Shown here in pieces: positions 8,152 through 15,046 of a stretch of 64,000 nt of DNA; within the stretch, counting starts at the first letter, position 1, and each line of letters opens with the position of its first letter. The position numbers and the translations under genes were made by a program. Source of the stretch: Burkholderia sp. SRS-46 (GTDB taxonomy: Bacteria; Pseudomonadota; Gammaproteobacteria; Burkholderiales; Burkholderiaceae). The stretch spans positions 99,427 to 163,426 of the forward strand of contig NZ_PTXL01000016.1 in assembly GCF_004343775.1 (NCBI RefSeq). Direction: 5' to 3'. The notes under the pieces were generated by a model that was not told where the DNA came from, ran no database searches, and saw nothing but the letters and a program-made list of their open reading frames with translations.

Positions 8152-10269
8152 ATGAACGCAGTGACCACCGAAATCCCGGCCCTCGCCCACGACGCGGGCG
8201 TTCCCCCCGCACCCCCCGAGGCTCACCGCCAGGCAGACGACCTGCGCGACATTCCGCTTAAACGGCTCGTCGCGTCCCCCTACAACGTGCGGCGCGTGCC
8301 CCCGACCGGCATCAAGGAACTCGCGCTCAATATCTGGAAAGTCGGCCTGCTCCAAAACCTGATCGTGCACCCGATGAAGGTCGGGGCGAGGAAGGCGCAG
8401 ACGTTTGGCGTCGCTGCTGGCGGCCGCCGTCGCCTCGCGCTCGTCTACCTGCTCGAACACGACTACATCCCCGCCGACCACCCGGTGCGCTGCAAAGTGG
8501 TGCCGGTCGAGGATGCCGTGCTGCTGTCCGCGACCGAGAACGAAATGCGTGAGCCGATGCACCCCGCCGACGCGTGCGAGGCATACCGGATTCAGGTTGA
8601 AGCTGGCCGGTCGATCGAGGAAATCGCCGACCTGTACGGCGTGCACCCGAAAACCGTGCAGCGCCGTCTCAAGCTCGCGCGCGTGTCGCCGAAGCTGATC
8701 GACCTGTTTCGCGCCGGCGAGATCAAGCTCGACCAGATGCAGGCGCTTGCGCTGTCTGACAGTCACGCGGAGCAAGAGGCAGCGTGGTTCGAAGCCGAGC
8801 CGTGCAACCGCGACGCGCATGCGATCCGCCGCCGCTTCGTGCGCGACGAACAGTCGTTCGTGAGCAATCGCATCGCGAAATTCGTCGGCGTCGAGGCGTT
8901 CGAAGCGGCGGGCGGTGCCGTGCGCCGCGACCTTTTCTCCGCAGCCGAGGACGCTTGGTACCGCGATCATGCGCTGATGCTGCGCCTCGCGACCGAGCAA
9001 CTGGAGGCGCTCGGCGCGTCCGTGCTGGCCGAAGGCTGGGCGTGGGTGAAAGCGATGCCGGAACGGGACCATGCCACCCGGTCGCAATTTCGCCCGGTGC
9101 TCCCGCGTCGGACGGAACCAACCGACGAAGTGGCCCAAGAACTGGCGGCGATCGATCAGCGGCTGGCCGAGATCGCAGCACTGTATCAAGCCGACGAAAT
9201 GGACGACGAAACCGCCGAACGGCTGGAATCCGAAGAAGGCGCGTTGACCATGCGTCAGGATGAAATCGAGGGTTCATTGCTCGTCTACCACCCCGACGAC
9301 ATGGCGCATGCTGGCGCGATTCTCTCGCTCGACGCTGGCGGTGAACCCGTGATCGAGCGCGGACTCGTTGCGCGCGAGCCGGCCGGGGATGCGACGACCG
9401 AAAGTGACGAGAATGGTGACGACGATGACGACGACTCGTCAGATGGGCAGCCTGCCCGCGTCGCCGCGCCGGTCGCGAAGCCCGCGAAGGGTCCGCACTC
9501 CGAAAGGCTGACGCTGCGCCTGAACGCGCATCGCACGGCGGCCGTTGCCGCCGCCCTTGCGCAGCAGCCGCACGTCGCGCTCGCCGCGCTGGTGCACCGG
9601 CTGCTGGCGGGCGAGTACGGCCACAGTACCGAAGGGAGCGCGCTGGACGTGACGTTCCGCGACCACTCCCACAACCTGACGAAGCATGCGCCGGAACTGG
9701 ACGACGACCTTGCGTTCACGATGCGCCGAGAGCAACGCCGGGTTTGGGGAGGCGTCATCCCGAATGACAGCGACGCACTGCTGCGCTGGCTGATCGAGCA
9801 GACCGACGAGCGCCTGCTGCTGATCCTCGCGCAGTACGTCGCGGCGTCCGTGGACAGCGTGCGCCCGGATGAGCGGCCGCACGCGATCAACGCGCTGATC
9901 CCGGCGCTCGGGCTGAATCTCGCGGATGCGTGGCAACCGACGAAGGCGGGCTACTTCGATCACGTTTCGAAGGATCGGATTGTGGACGTCGTGAGCGCGG
10001 CCGTGTCGCCTTCCGATGCGATGCGCGTGGCGAAGCTCAAGAAGGGGGACGCGGCGACGGAGGCCGAACGGCTGATCGCGGGGCGCGGTTGGTTGCCCGA
10101 GCATTTCGCGAAGGCTGAAGTCGTGCGGATGAAGCTGTGGGACGTTCCGGCGAAGGCGTCGGACGCCGAGGAAGCGGAGGCGGACGGCCCTGAGTCGGTT
10201 GTGTCGACCGATGACATGCGCGACGACGCGGCCGTAGCGGAAGGCGAAGGCATGCCGCCGCGTGATTGA
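8152..10269 (+). CDS. Large ParB/Spo0J-like protein (YubM-like)
   Basis: This 705-aa protein begins at ATG 8152 with a TGGAGG site. Residues about 30-130 form a ParB N-terminal domain: IPLKRLVASPYNVRR, GLLQNLIVHP and a GGRRRLAL box where classical ParB has GERR. A helix-turn-helix follows (SIEEIADLYGVHPKTVQRRL, about residues 155-175). An acidic linker (DENGDDDDDDSSDG, about residue 420) separates a long C-terminal half with no clear domain. It is about twice the length of a partition ParB and no ParA is next to it. This matches the ParB-like proteins such as YubM in plasmid leading regions rather than a segregation protein. The N-terminal stretch AGVPPAPPEAHRQA is shared with the protein starting at 11007. 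Confidence 0.8.
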   Translation: MNAVTTEIPALAHDAGVPPAPPEAHRQADDLRDIPLKRLVASPYNVRRVPPTGIKELALNIWKVGLLQNLIVHPMKVGARKAQTFGVAAGGRRRLALVYLLEHDYIPADHPVRCKVVPVEDAVLLSATENEMREPMHPADACEAYRIQVEAGRSIEEIADLYGVHPKTVQRRLKLARVSPKLIDLFRAGEIKLDQMQALALSDSHAEQEAAWFEAEPCNRDAHAIRRRFVRDEQSFVSNRIAKFVGVEAFEAAGGAVRRDLFSAAEDAWYRDHALMLRLATEQLEALGASVLAEGWAWVKAMPERDHATRSQFRPVLPRRTEPTDEVAQELAAIDQRLAEIAALYQADEMDDETAERLESEEGALTMRQDEIEGSLLVYHPDDMAHAGAILSLDAGGEPVIERGLVAREPAGDATTESDENGDDDDDDSSDGQPARVAAPVAKPAKGPHSERLTLRLNAHRTAAVAAALAQQPHVALAALVHRLLAGEYGHSTEGSALDVTFRDHSHNLTKHAPELDDDLAFTMRREQRRVWGGVIPNDSDALLRWLIEQTDERLLLILAQYVAASVDSVRPDERPHAINALIPALGLNLADAWQPTKAGYFDHVSKDRIVDVVSAAVSPSDAMRVAKLKKGDAATEAERLIAGRGWLPEHFAKAEVVRMKLWDVPAKASDAEEAEADGPESVVSTDDMRDDAAVAEGEGMPPRD

Positions 10270-10277
10270 CCTGATCG

Positions 10278-10308
10278 ACGCCAGCGGTCGCGCCGTGCCC
10301 GCTGGCGT
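10278..10308 (+). terminator. Hairpin just after the ParB-like gene
   Basis: A perfect 9-bp stem (ACGCCAGCG at 10278, CGCTGGCGT at 10300) with a 13-base loop, nine bases after the stop codon. No T-tract follows, so Rho-independent termination is uncertain. Confidence 0.35.
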
Positions 10309-10480
10309 AGCGTACCGGTCGGCCTCCGTCGGCGGGGCCGGCCGCAGTGATGATCCACTCCCGGAAGTTCTCACTTTCCGATTCTCTGCCGCTCCCGTAA
10401 AGGATCACCTTTCCGATGCCGCGCATGCGCGCTCGTCGCGGTGGCGTATGCACTGGCGGCACTCTCTCGACTCGCTGCTC

Positions 10481-10576
10481 GGGCGTCTCCCTCCGCTTCG
10501 CTGCGGGCCGGGCTTTCGCGCTGCGCGTCGAGCCCCGCTGCGCGAGTCTCGCCCCTACGGGCTTCAATCCCTGACG
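10481..10576. repeat. Dispersed repeat F, copy 2
   Basis: A 96-base near-copy of 1269-1365 in the same orientation. Similarity stops sharply on both sides, at GGGCG and at CTGACG. The two copies are 9.2 kb apart, both in intergenic DNA. Confidence 0.75.
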
Positions 10577-10771
10577 TCTGCGCGCCGTTCCGGCGCTGCG
10601 CGCTTCGCTTGCTCGTGAAGTACGCGCCCGCTGCGCGCGGGCGGACAGCAGGTCTAGCGGCCGGCTACGCCGGCCGAGGGGGCGCGGGGCAGGCGTGCCC
10701 CGCGCCGTGTGCGTGATCCGGTCGGGGAAACCGTGTGGTTGCGCTCCATCCTTTTGCGCCGGGTTAAGCGC

Positions 10772-10982
10772 GTGGATCTGCCATTGGGAGCCGCCCCTTT
10801 TCGACGCATAGCGCGGGCAGGCACGGGCGCAAGGGTAAAGGCTGCGCTTCGCTCCGCCCACGTCCTCACCCGTTCGGTGCTCGGCTACGCCTGCGCTCCG
10901 CATGCGGCCTCCGGGCGCGCCCTTGCACCCGTGCCTGCCCGCGCTAAACCCGCGTCGAGGCGGCTCCCAATGGCAGATCCAC
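10772..10982. repeat. Hairpin element E, copy 3: long inverted repeat
   Basis: The outer arms are a perfect 24-bp inverted repeat (10772-10795 and 10959-10982). Inside them are a 7-bp pair (10801-10807 with 10952-10958) and a 26-bp pair with a single mismatch (10810-10835 with 10920-10945). About 84 bases remain in the loop, with further small palindromes. This is far longer than an intrinsic terminator and would dominate the structure of the RNA or of single-stranded DNA. The right arm ends 24 bases before the GTG start at 11007. Confidence 0.85.
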
Positions 10983-11006
10983 AACCCGACACAAAAGGAC
11001 GAAACC

Positions 11007-11297
11007 GTGAGCGCAACCACCCCCGACCGAATCACGCACACACGCGCGGGCGTTCCCCCCGCACCCCCCGAGGCTCACCGCCAGGCAGGCATTCGACACC
11101 CGAAAAATCGGCTGCGTGCGACGGCCGCGCACTGGCTCGGGTGCGCTCTGGACGCCCCGATTTGCGTCTTGCATCGCTGGACCCGCCCTGATGACGACGC
11201 GCGCGCGGTGCGGCTCGAAACCGTGATCGACGGCACCGCAAAGCGCATCACCCTTTTTCGCCAAGCAACCGGTGCGTGGTCGCCGGTTTGGCAATAA
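11007..11297 (+). CDS. Hypothetical protein, 96 aa, sharing the ParB-like leader peptide
   Basis: I place the start at GTG 11007 with AAAAGGAC upstream. The first 29 residues include AGVPPAPPEAHRQA, identical to residues 15-28 of the ParB-like protein at 8152, and the DNA for this stretch is nearly identical too. After that the chains differ: here follow HWLGCALDAPICVLHRWTR and a C-terminal part ending in WSPVWQ. No known domain. The shared leader and the shared upstream hairpin suggest that the 5' end of one gene was copied onto the other. Confidence 0.6.
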   Translation: MSATTPDRITHTRAGVPPAPPEAHRQAGIRHPKNRLRATAAHWLGCALDAPICVLHRWTRPDDDARAVRLETVIDGTAKRITLFRQATGAWSPVWQ

Positions 11298-11311
11298 CCC
11301 GGAGAATTAAG

Positions 11312-11578
11312 ATGAGCTACCCGACGGACGAACTGATGATCGAAGGTATCACGGAAGGTTTTTTCGTGATTGCGTGCGCCGAGAGTGCCGCGCCATCCAT
11401 TGCGGTACATCATGGCGACGATGGCGAACTGGCATTTACGCTGCCCACGATTGACTGGACCGCGTGGCAAATCAATGTCGCGATCAAGATCTACGAAAAG
11501 GCGTACGCACGTGGCGAGCGCTACGGTGCTGCGAGCGCTCAACGCGTCATTCGTGAAGCACTCGGCATCTTCCATTGA
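11312..11578 (+). CDS. Hypothetical protein, 88 aa
   Basis: Starts at ATG 11312 behind GGAGAATTAAG, 14 bases after the previous stop. The protein is small, acidic and soluble (MSYPTDELMIEGITEGFFVI at the N-terminus), with a helical C-terminal half (INVAIKIYEKAYARGERYG). I do not recognise it. Gene spacing places it in an operon of small genes running to 12736. Confidence 0.55.
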   Translation: MSYPTDELMIEGITEGFFVIACAESAAPSIAVHHGDDGELAFTLPTIDWTAWQINVAIKIYEKAYARGERYGAASAQRVIREALGIFH

Positions 11579-11633
11579 CTTCGTGCGCGTCCACCCGGGC
11601 GCGCTTTCCATCGTTCAAGTAAGGAGCCGTACC

Positions 11634-11915
11634 ATGCGCGGTCTTGATATTCGTGTCTCGTTTGCGCTTGCCCGGATTGCTTCTATCACCGATCCGGACA
11701 ATTTCGACATGATCGACGTTCAGAACGATACCGAGACTTTCGGGCGCAACGATTATTGGAACGGTCGCCACGAATTGCCGATTATGTTCGCGGACGAACC
11801 GTTTCTTCGGAAGGCATGGGAGCGCGGGCAAGATGACGCGGCGATGTGCGAAGAACTTGAAGAGTGTCCGCACTGCATTGCAGCCCGGGGCGATCCCTGC
11901 CCGGTTCACGGATGA
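11634..11915 (+). CDS. Hypothetical protein, 93 aa, with C-terminal CxxC
   Basis: Starts at ATG 11634 with AAGGAG upstream. The C-terminus reads ECPHCIAARGDPCPVHG, a CxxC pair followed by a CPVH. This could be a small zinc knuckle, because the same spacing is seen in many phage and plasmid zinc-binding peptides. The N-terminal part has no match. It is part of the small-gene run between the ParB-like gene and the probable oriT. Confidence 0.5.
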   Translation: MRGLDIRVSFALARIASITDPDNFDMIDVQNDTETFGRNDYWNGRHELPIMFADEPFLRKAWERGQDDAAMCEELEECPHCIAARGDPCPVHG

Positions 11916-11961
11916 CGGCAATTCAGCATTGGACCGCAGCACCTACCACGGAGAACCCACG

Positions 11962-12183
11962 ATGAATACCGTAACGACACTGAGCATCGATCAGCTAGAA
12001 CGCGCGATCAACATCTGGCGCGCGCGCCAACCGAGCCGCGAAGGTGATCCGATCCTGTGCCGGGAGGCGCGGCTTCTTGCCGAACCCTACGCGCTGATGA
12101 TTCTGAGCGGCGCGACGCAGATCGACGCGGCACACCTGTCGGACACGCAACGCGCCGCGTTCGACGGCGCGTTTTCGCAATAG
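11962..12183 (+). CDS. DUF3717 family protein
   Basis: This 73-aa protein contains SIDQLERAINIWRARQPS, then LCREARLLAEPYALMI, which is the full signature of DUF3717, a small family common in Burkholderia chromosomes and plasmids. Its role is unknown. The start at 11962 has a CGGAGAACC site. It supports the assignment of the window to Burkholderia or a relative. Confidence 0.75.
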   Translation: MNTVTTLSIDQLERAINIWRARQPSREGDPILCREARLLAEPYALMILSGATQIDAAHLSDTQRAAFDGAFSQ

Positions 12184-12239
12184 CGCGTCTTCGACCCGAC
12201 CTGCGCTCGCTATGGCGGGCATCGCGAAAGGAGCGAACC

Positions 12240-12536
12240 ATGAAGAATCTCGGTGCGTCGGCACAGCGCAATTGCCCGCCCTGGTATGGCTGGAAAATCC
12301 GGCTGGTGTGGATGATCTCAGCATTGGTCGGCATGTTCGCCGCCGACGCGCAAGCGCGGTGCCGCAATTGGGCGACGGCGCAAGCCTACCGCCTTGGCCG
12401 AGCCGATTTCGGGGTTCACCTCCATACGCCGCGATTTTCCCGAATCGCGGAACTGACCGACGCTTACGACAGTGGTGCATACGATGTTTGGCTGGCAAGC
12501 GTCCCGGTTGACGATTGGTTCCATTATCTGCCGTGA
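12240..12536 (+). CDS. Hypothetical protein with one hydrophobic segment, 98 aa
   Basis: Starts at ATG 12240 behind GAAAGGAGCG. A hydrophobic run (LVWMISALVGMFAADAQA, residues about 22-39) ends in an AxA-like site, so it may be a signal peptide or a membrane anchor. The rest is a short basic and aromatic domain. No family is recognised. It lies 56 bases after the DUF3717 gene in the same direction. Confidence 0.5.
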   Translation: MKNLGASAQRNCPPWYGWKIRLVWMISALVGMFAADAQARCRNWATAQAYRLGRADFGVHLHTPRFSRIAELTDAYDSGAYDVWLASVPVDDWFHYLP

Positions 12537-12571
12537 ACGCTCCGTGACGAACAATTTGCGAGGATGACCAA

Positions 12572-12736
12572 ATGACCGCATATTCCTACTTCGAGGCGTG
12601 CGACATGACCGTAACGCGCGCCGAAGCCGAGGCCGAGATCAAAAACCACTTCGCGGACTTTTCCGAATTTCTGGCGGACGTTGGCGACCGCGAAGAATAC
12701 GAAGGTAAAGAAGTGCTCGACTGGCTTGGCTACTAG
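12572..12736 (+). CDS. Hypothetical acidic protein, 54 aa
   Basis: The frame runs from ATG 12572 (binding site GCGAGGA) to TAG at 12734. The product is strongly acidic (MTAYSYFEACDMTVTRAEAE at the start, DREEYEGKEVLDWLGY at the end), which may make it a DNA mimic or simply a small structured protein. No known motif. It is the last of the small plus-strand genes and is followed by a truncated antitoxin-like reading frame. Confidence 0.45.
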   Translation: MTAYSYFEACDMTVTRAEAEAEIKNHFADFSEFLADVGDREEYEGKEVLDWLGY

Positions 12737-12751
12737 GCCGCAGGCCGGAGA

Positions 12752-12916
12752 ACACGGATCGCGTCGCCGGCACGTTCGGCCAGCAGCAAGGAAGCCATCG
12801 GCACCGTGGCGCGTCCGCATGGCATGACGAAGATTGCGCGCGACGCGGGCGTCGGCCGCGAGAGCCTCTACAAGGCGCTGGACGAGCACGGCAACCCGGA
12901 ATTCGCGACGATCTAG
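12752..12916 (+). pseudogene. Remnant of a HigA-type addiction-module antidote gene
   Basis: In this phase the sequence reads EAIGTVARPHGMTKIARDAG followed by VGRESLYKALDEHGNPEFATI and a stop. That is the helix-turn-helix core of the short HigA-like addiction module antidote family, whose members continue after FAT with a further conserved helix (usually xVLKVxxALGL). Here the stop at 12914 removes it, the N-terminal part is not recognisable and no start codon with a binding site is present. No toxin gene lies beside it. I read it as a decayed antitoxin gene. Confidence 0.6.
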
Positions 12917-13087
12917 TGTCGTGCGCGCGCTAGGCCTAACTTTGACAGTAACGACGCCCGTACACGGGCACGCCCGAGCCGGGATTTTTGCGCGGCGTCG
13001 CGGGCTGGCGGGCGTTCGCCGCTACGCCGCGACCACCCGCCAGCCCGCGACCAATGCGTCATCCAGTTTGCGCGCTGCGCAAATAAA

Positions 13088-13138
13088 TTGGGGCAATCCC
13101 GCTCAGCGCACACTTCGCGCTTCGCCGGATTGCCCCAA
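13088..13138 (-). terminator. Rho-independent terminator of the minus-strand gene
   Basis: A perfect 12-bp stem (13088-13099 with 13127-13138) lies three bases beyond the stop codon of the minus-strand gene. Read on the minus strand it is followed by TTTATTT, a convincing intrinsic terminator. Confidence 0.75.
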
Positions 13139-13141
13139 CGA

Positions 13142-13453
13142 TCACACCGCCGCGCCGTCGACGACAGCGGCTGCCGGCTCGCCCTCGGCGGGTTTCGCCA
13201 GCGCCGGCGGCTTGCCCGGTTTCGCGAGCGCCGCCTTTACCGCCTCGAGCCGCTCTTTCCACTGTTCCGCCGGGATCTCGTCTAGCCCTTCCGCGCGCAG
13301 CAGCTCGAGTACCGCCTTATGATTCCGTTCGCGCTCCTTCCGGACTCGCTCACGCTGTTCGTCCTGCAACTTTTTCAGCTTCGCCGCCGTCTTCGCGATT
13401 TCATCTTCGATCGACCGCGGCTTCCGCGTGGTTTTTCCCGATAGCTCACTCAT
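13142..13453 (-). CDS. Coiled-coil protein, 103 aa
   Basis: The start chosen is the ATG whose complement lies at 13451-13453 (MSELSGKTTRKPRSIEDEIA), with GGAGAG upstream on that strand; an ATG five codons earlier is possible. Residues about 15-60 are almost entirely charged helix (KLKKLQDEQRERVRKERERN), a typical coiled coil, and the tail is Ala/Pro-rich. It resembles in build the small mobilisation or TraD/MobC-type accessory proteins of plasmids, but no diagnostic motif is present. It is the only minus-strand gene in the left half and it has its own terminator. It points away from the candidate oriT. Confidence 0.6.
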   Translation of the reverse strand: MSELSGKTTRKPRSIEDEIAKTAAKLKKLQDEQRERVRKERERNHKAVLELLRAEGLDEIPAEQWKERLEAVKAALAKPGKPPALAKPAEGEPAAAVVDGAAV

Positions 13454-13599
13454 TTCACGACTCTCCATTTCGTGGTATCGGCCCTCACCGCGCATTTTAC
13501 CGGTATGCCACCGCGAGGCGAAAGCCCGGGACGAATTCCAGTTGCCCGCACGCGGGCAAGTCCGTCGAGCGTGCCATCCGTCCGGCACACTCGAGGTCG

Positions 13600-13744
13600 C
13601 GCGCGATCCACATGTCCACCGCGCCCCGCGCTCAAACCGGTGTTGCCGCACACTAACGTGTGGACAACACCGCGCGGCCCCCGGCTCTGTGATCCATATC
13701 GATCACGGCCGGGCGTACGGCACCGTGGGCATGTGGATCGCGCG
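13600..13744. repeat. Nested palindromic element R, copy 1
   Basis: The ends form a 20-bp inverted repeat with one mismatch (13600-13619 and 13725-13744). Inside lie a second inverted repeat built from CGGTGTTG and CAACACCG with inner CACAC/GTGTG, and a third, GTGATC...GATCAC. The segment 13616-13728 aligns without gaps to 14008-14120 at an offset of 392 bases. Confidence 0.8.
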
Positions 13745-13890
13745 AATTACGTCCAGTTCGGCCGCGCCGTGGCGCGCCCGAATTCTCCCGCTGACCGCAA
13801 TCCGGCCACGGGCCAGCGGCACAAGGCGCGCGCCGGATTCCCACTCGTCTCCGCCGAGTGAAAATCCGGCGCGCGCGAAAATCACTCTTG

Positions 13891-13916
13891 TTTGCGGAAT
13901 GCGTGCATTCCGCAAA
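13891..13916. repeat. 26-bp palindrome
   Basis: Two perfect 12-base arms (TTTGCGGAATGC and its complement) are separated by GT. It sits between the two copies of element R. It is long enough to be a dimeric protein binding site or a small hairpin in single-stranded DNA; no T-run follows. Confidence 0.7.
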
Positions 13917-13999
13917 TTTCCGACTCCCCGCCCGACTCCGACGTCGAGCGGTACACCGATCATCCGCATGCGCCCGCGGATTTATCCGATCCACATTGA

Positions 14000-14128
14000 C
14001 CACATATCCACCGCGCCCCGCGCTCACATCGGTGTTGCCGCACACTGACGTGTGGACAACACCGCGCGGCGACCGGCTCCGTGATCTCTACCGATCACGG
14101 CCGTTCGTCCGGCACCGTGGATATGTGG
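14000..14128. repeat. Nested palindromic element R, copy 2
   Basis: The ends are CCACATATCCAC (14000-14011) and GTGGATATGTGG (14117-14128), exact complements. The inner CGGTGTTG/CAACACCG pair and a CCGTGATC/GATCACGG pair (8-bp stem, 6-base loop) are kept. Substitutions between copies 1 and 2 are compensated in the outer arms (ATGT/GCAT versus ATAT/ATAT), which suggests that the fold is what is conserved. Confidence 0.8.
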
Positions 14129-14418
14129 ACAATGCTCGCCAGTCCACCCGCGCCTCACCTCCTGCTCACTTCCTACCGACTTACGCGACAGTGTCGAACC
14201 TGCACATCCCTTGCTGCCTCGACTTCCTCTCCTCCTTCCAAAGTTGCACTGAACGGCTTCGCTTCGCTCCGAGACGACGATGGCGAAAATCCACCGCTCA
14301 CGACTCAATCCACGCCGTCGCTTTTTCCCGGATCACGCCGTTTCCCTTGAGCGGGAACCGCCGTCCTTTACCGGGTGAAGGCTCCGCGACAGGCCCCAAC
14401 CTGAAGTGAAGTTGGCTA

Positions 14419-14464
14419 CGATCCTCTTAGGAAGCGGGGGAATCCCCGCCCCCTAAGAGGATCG
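14419..14464 (+). terminator. Perfect 13-bp hairpin with inner GC stem
   Basis: CGATCCTCTTAGG at 14419-14431 pairs exactly with 14452-14464, and an inner GCGGGG/CCCCGC stem (14434-14439 with 14444-14449) extends the fold. No T-run follows on either strand, so it may be a recognition or boundary structure rather than a terminator. It marks the left edge of the spaced-box region. Confidence 0.4.
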
Positions 14465-14522
14465 TCACACACCATGCAACGTTGTTGCGGTGTGTCGCGC
14501 CCTATGGCGCGGTGCCTTCGGC

Positions 14523-14870
14523 GTCAGACACCCGTGCAAGCAGGCGCAAAAATCGAGGTTCGGATGGAGCTCGTCGCCTTGGGAGTCATATCCTCGGGCG
14601 TCAGACAAATACGAATATGAATACAACACTTCGGAATCCGTATCGATAGGAGTTTCGCGCTCACCCGTCACCTATCGGGGCGTGCAGCGTCAGACAGCTG
14701 CTCCCGACTCACCGTCAAAATCCGAGCCGGAATGGGCGAGACGCGCTCGGCCAAAGGCTCGCGCCGTCAGACACCCGTACCGGCGAATAATGCGAATACC
14801 GGCAAAAAGACGCGCGCGCCCTGATTTGATTGGCGTTCGGTGTCAGACAGCTAGAACCGCCATGTCTGAC
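14523..14870. repeat. Five spaced GTCAGACA boxes plus one inverted copy
   Basis: GTCAGACA begins at 14523, 14600, 14689, 14766 and 14842, giving spacings of 77, 89, 77 and 76 bases. The complement TGTCTGAC lies at 14863-14870, facing the last box over 13 bases. Two boxes continue as CCCGT and two as GCT. Such regular placement in front of the transfer genes suggests binding sites for a relaxosome protein, most simply the product of the gene at 15047, or iteron-like sites. Confidence 0.7.
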
Positions 14871-15046
14871 ATTCGATAAGTATCGCTATGAAAATTAATG
14901 GGTTATTGCGCAACGCGCGTCGGCATGCTACTGTCACACGCATAAAACGCAGTCATGAGGGCCGTAATCGAGCGCGGTTTCGTACGCGAGTCGAGGTTTT
15001 TCCACGACTCCACGAGCGCCCGCTCTTTTCATTCCAGGCGCTTTTC

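Larger units (their letters stand above)
10270..11006. other. Non-coding stretch rich in repeats
   Basis: About 740 bases without a credible gene. In order it holds the hairpin at 10278-10308, dispersed repeat F copy 2 (10481-10576), an 11-bp-stem hairpin (10681-10691 with 10696-10706) and the long hairpin element E copy 3 (10772-10982), which ends at the ribosome binding site of the next gene. Confidence 0.6.
13454..15046. other. Long non-coding region with palindromes and spaced boxes, putative oriT region
   Basis: About 1.6 kb in which I see no credible gene. It holds two copies of a nested palindrome (13600-13744 and 14000-14128), a 26-bp palindrome (13891-13916), a 13-bp-stem hairpin (14419-14464) and spaced GTCAGACA boxes (14523-14870). 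It lies directly before the relaxosome-type gene, traD and traI, the usual position of oriT. Leading-type genes to the left run toward it. I cannot assign the nic site: TGTCT at 14863-14867 recalls the TCT/A of R388, but this is only suggestive. Confidence 0.5.

Noticed and set aside
8152..10269. Plasmid partition parAB locus
   Set aside because: No ParA is next to the ParB-like gene, the protein is twice the usual size and no parS-like array was seen, so a leading-region YubM-like role is more likely.
13653..14308. Two minus-strand frames that begin MCGNT
   Set aside because: They begin inside the two copies of the nested palindrome and owe their similarity to it; beyond the repeats they diverge at once.
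14523..14870. CRISPR-like array
   Set aside because: Repeats are only 8 bases and spacers are about 70-80 bases and uneven; no cas gene is present.
14490..14879. 129-aa plus-strand frame across the GTCAGACA boxes
   Set aside because: Box spacing (77, 89, 77, 76) does not keep the reading phase, so the boxes are conserved as DNA, not as protein; there is no domain or binding site.
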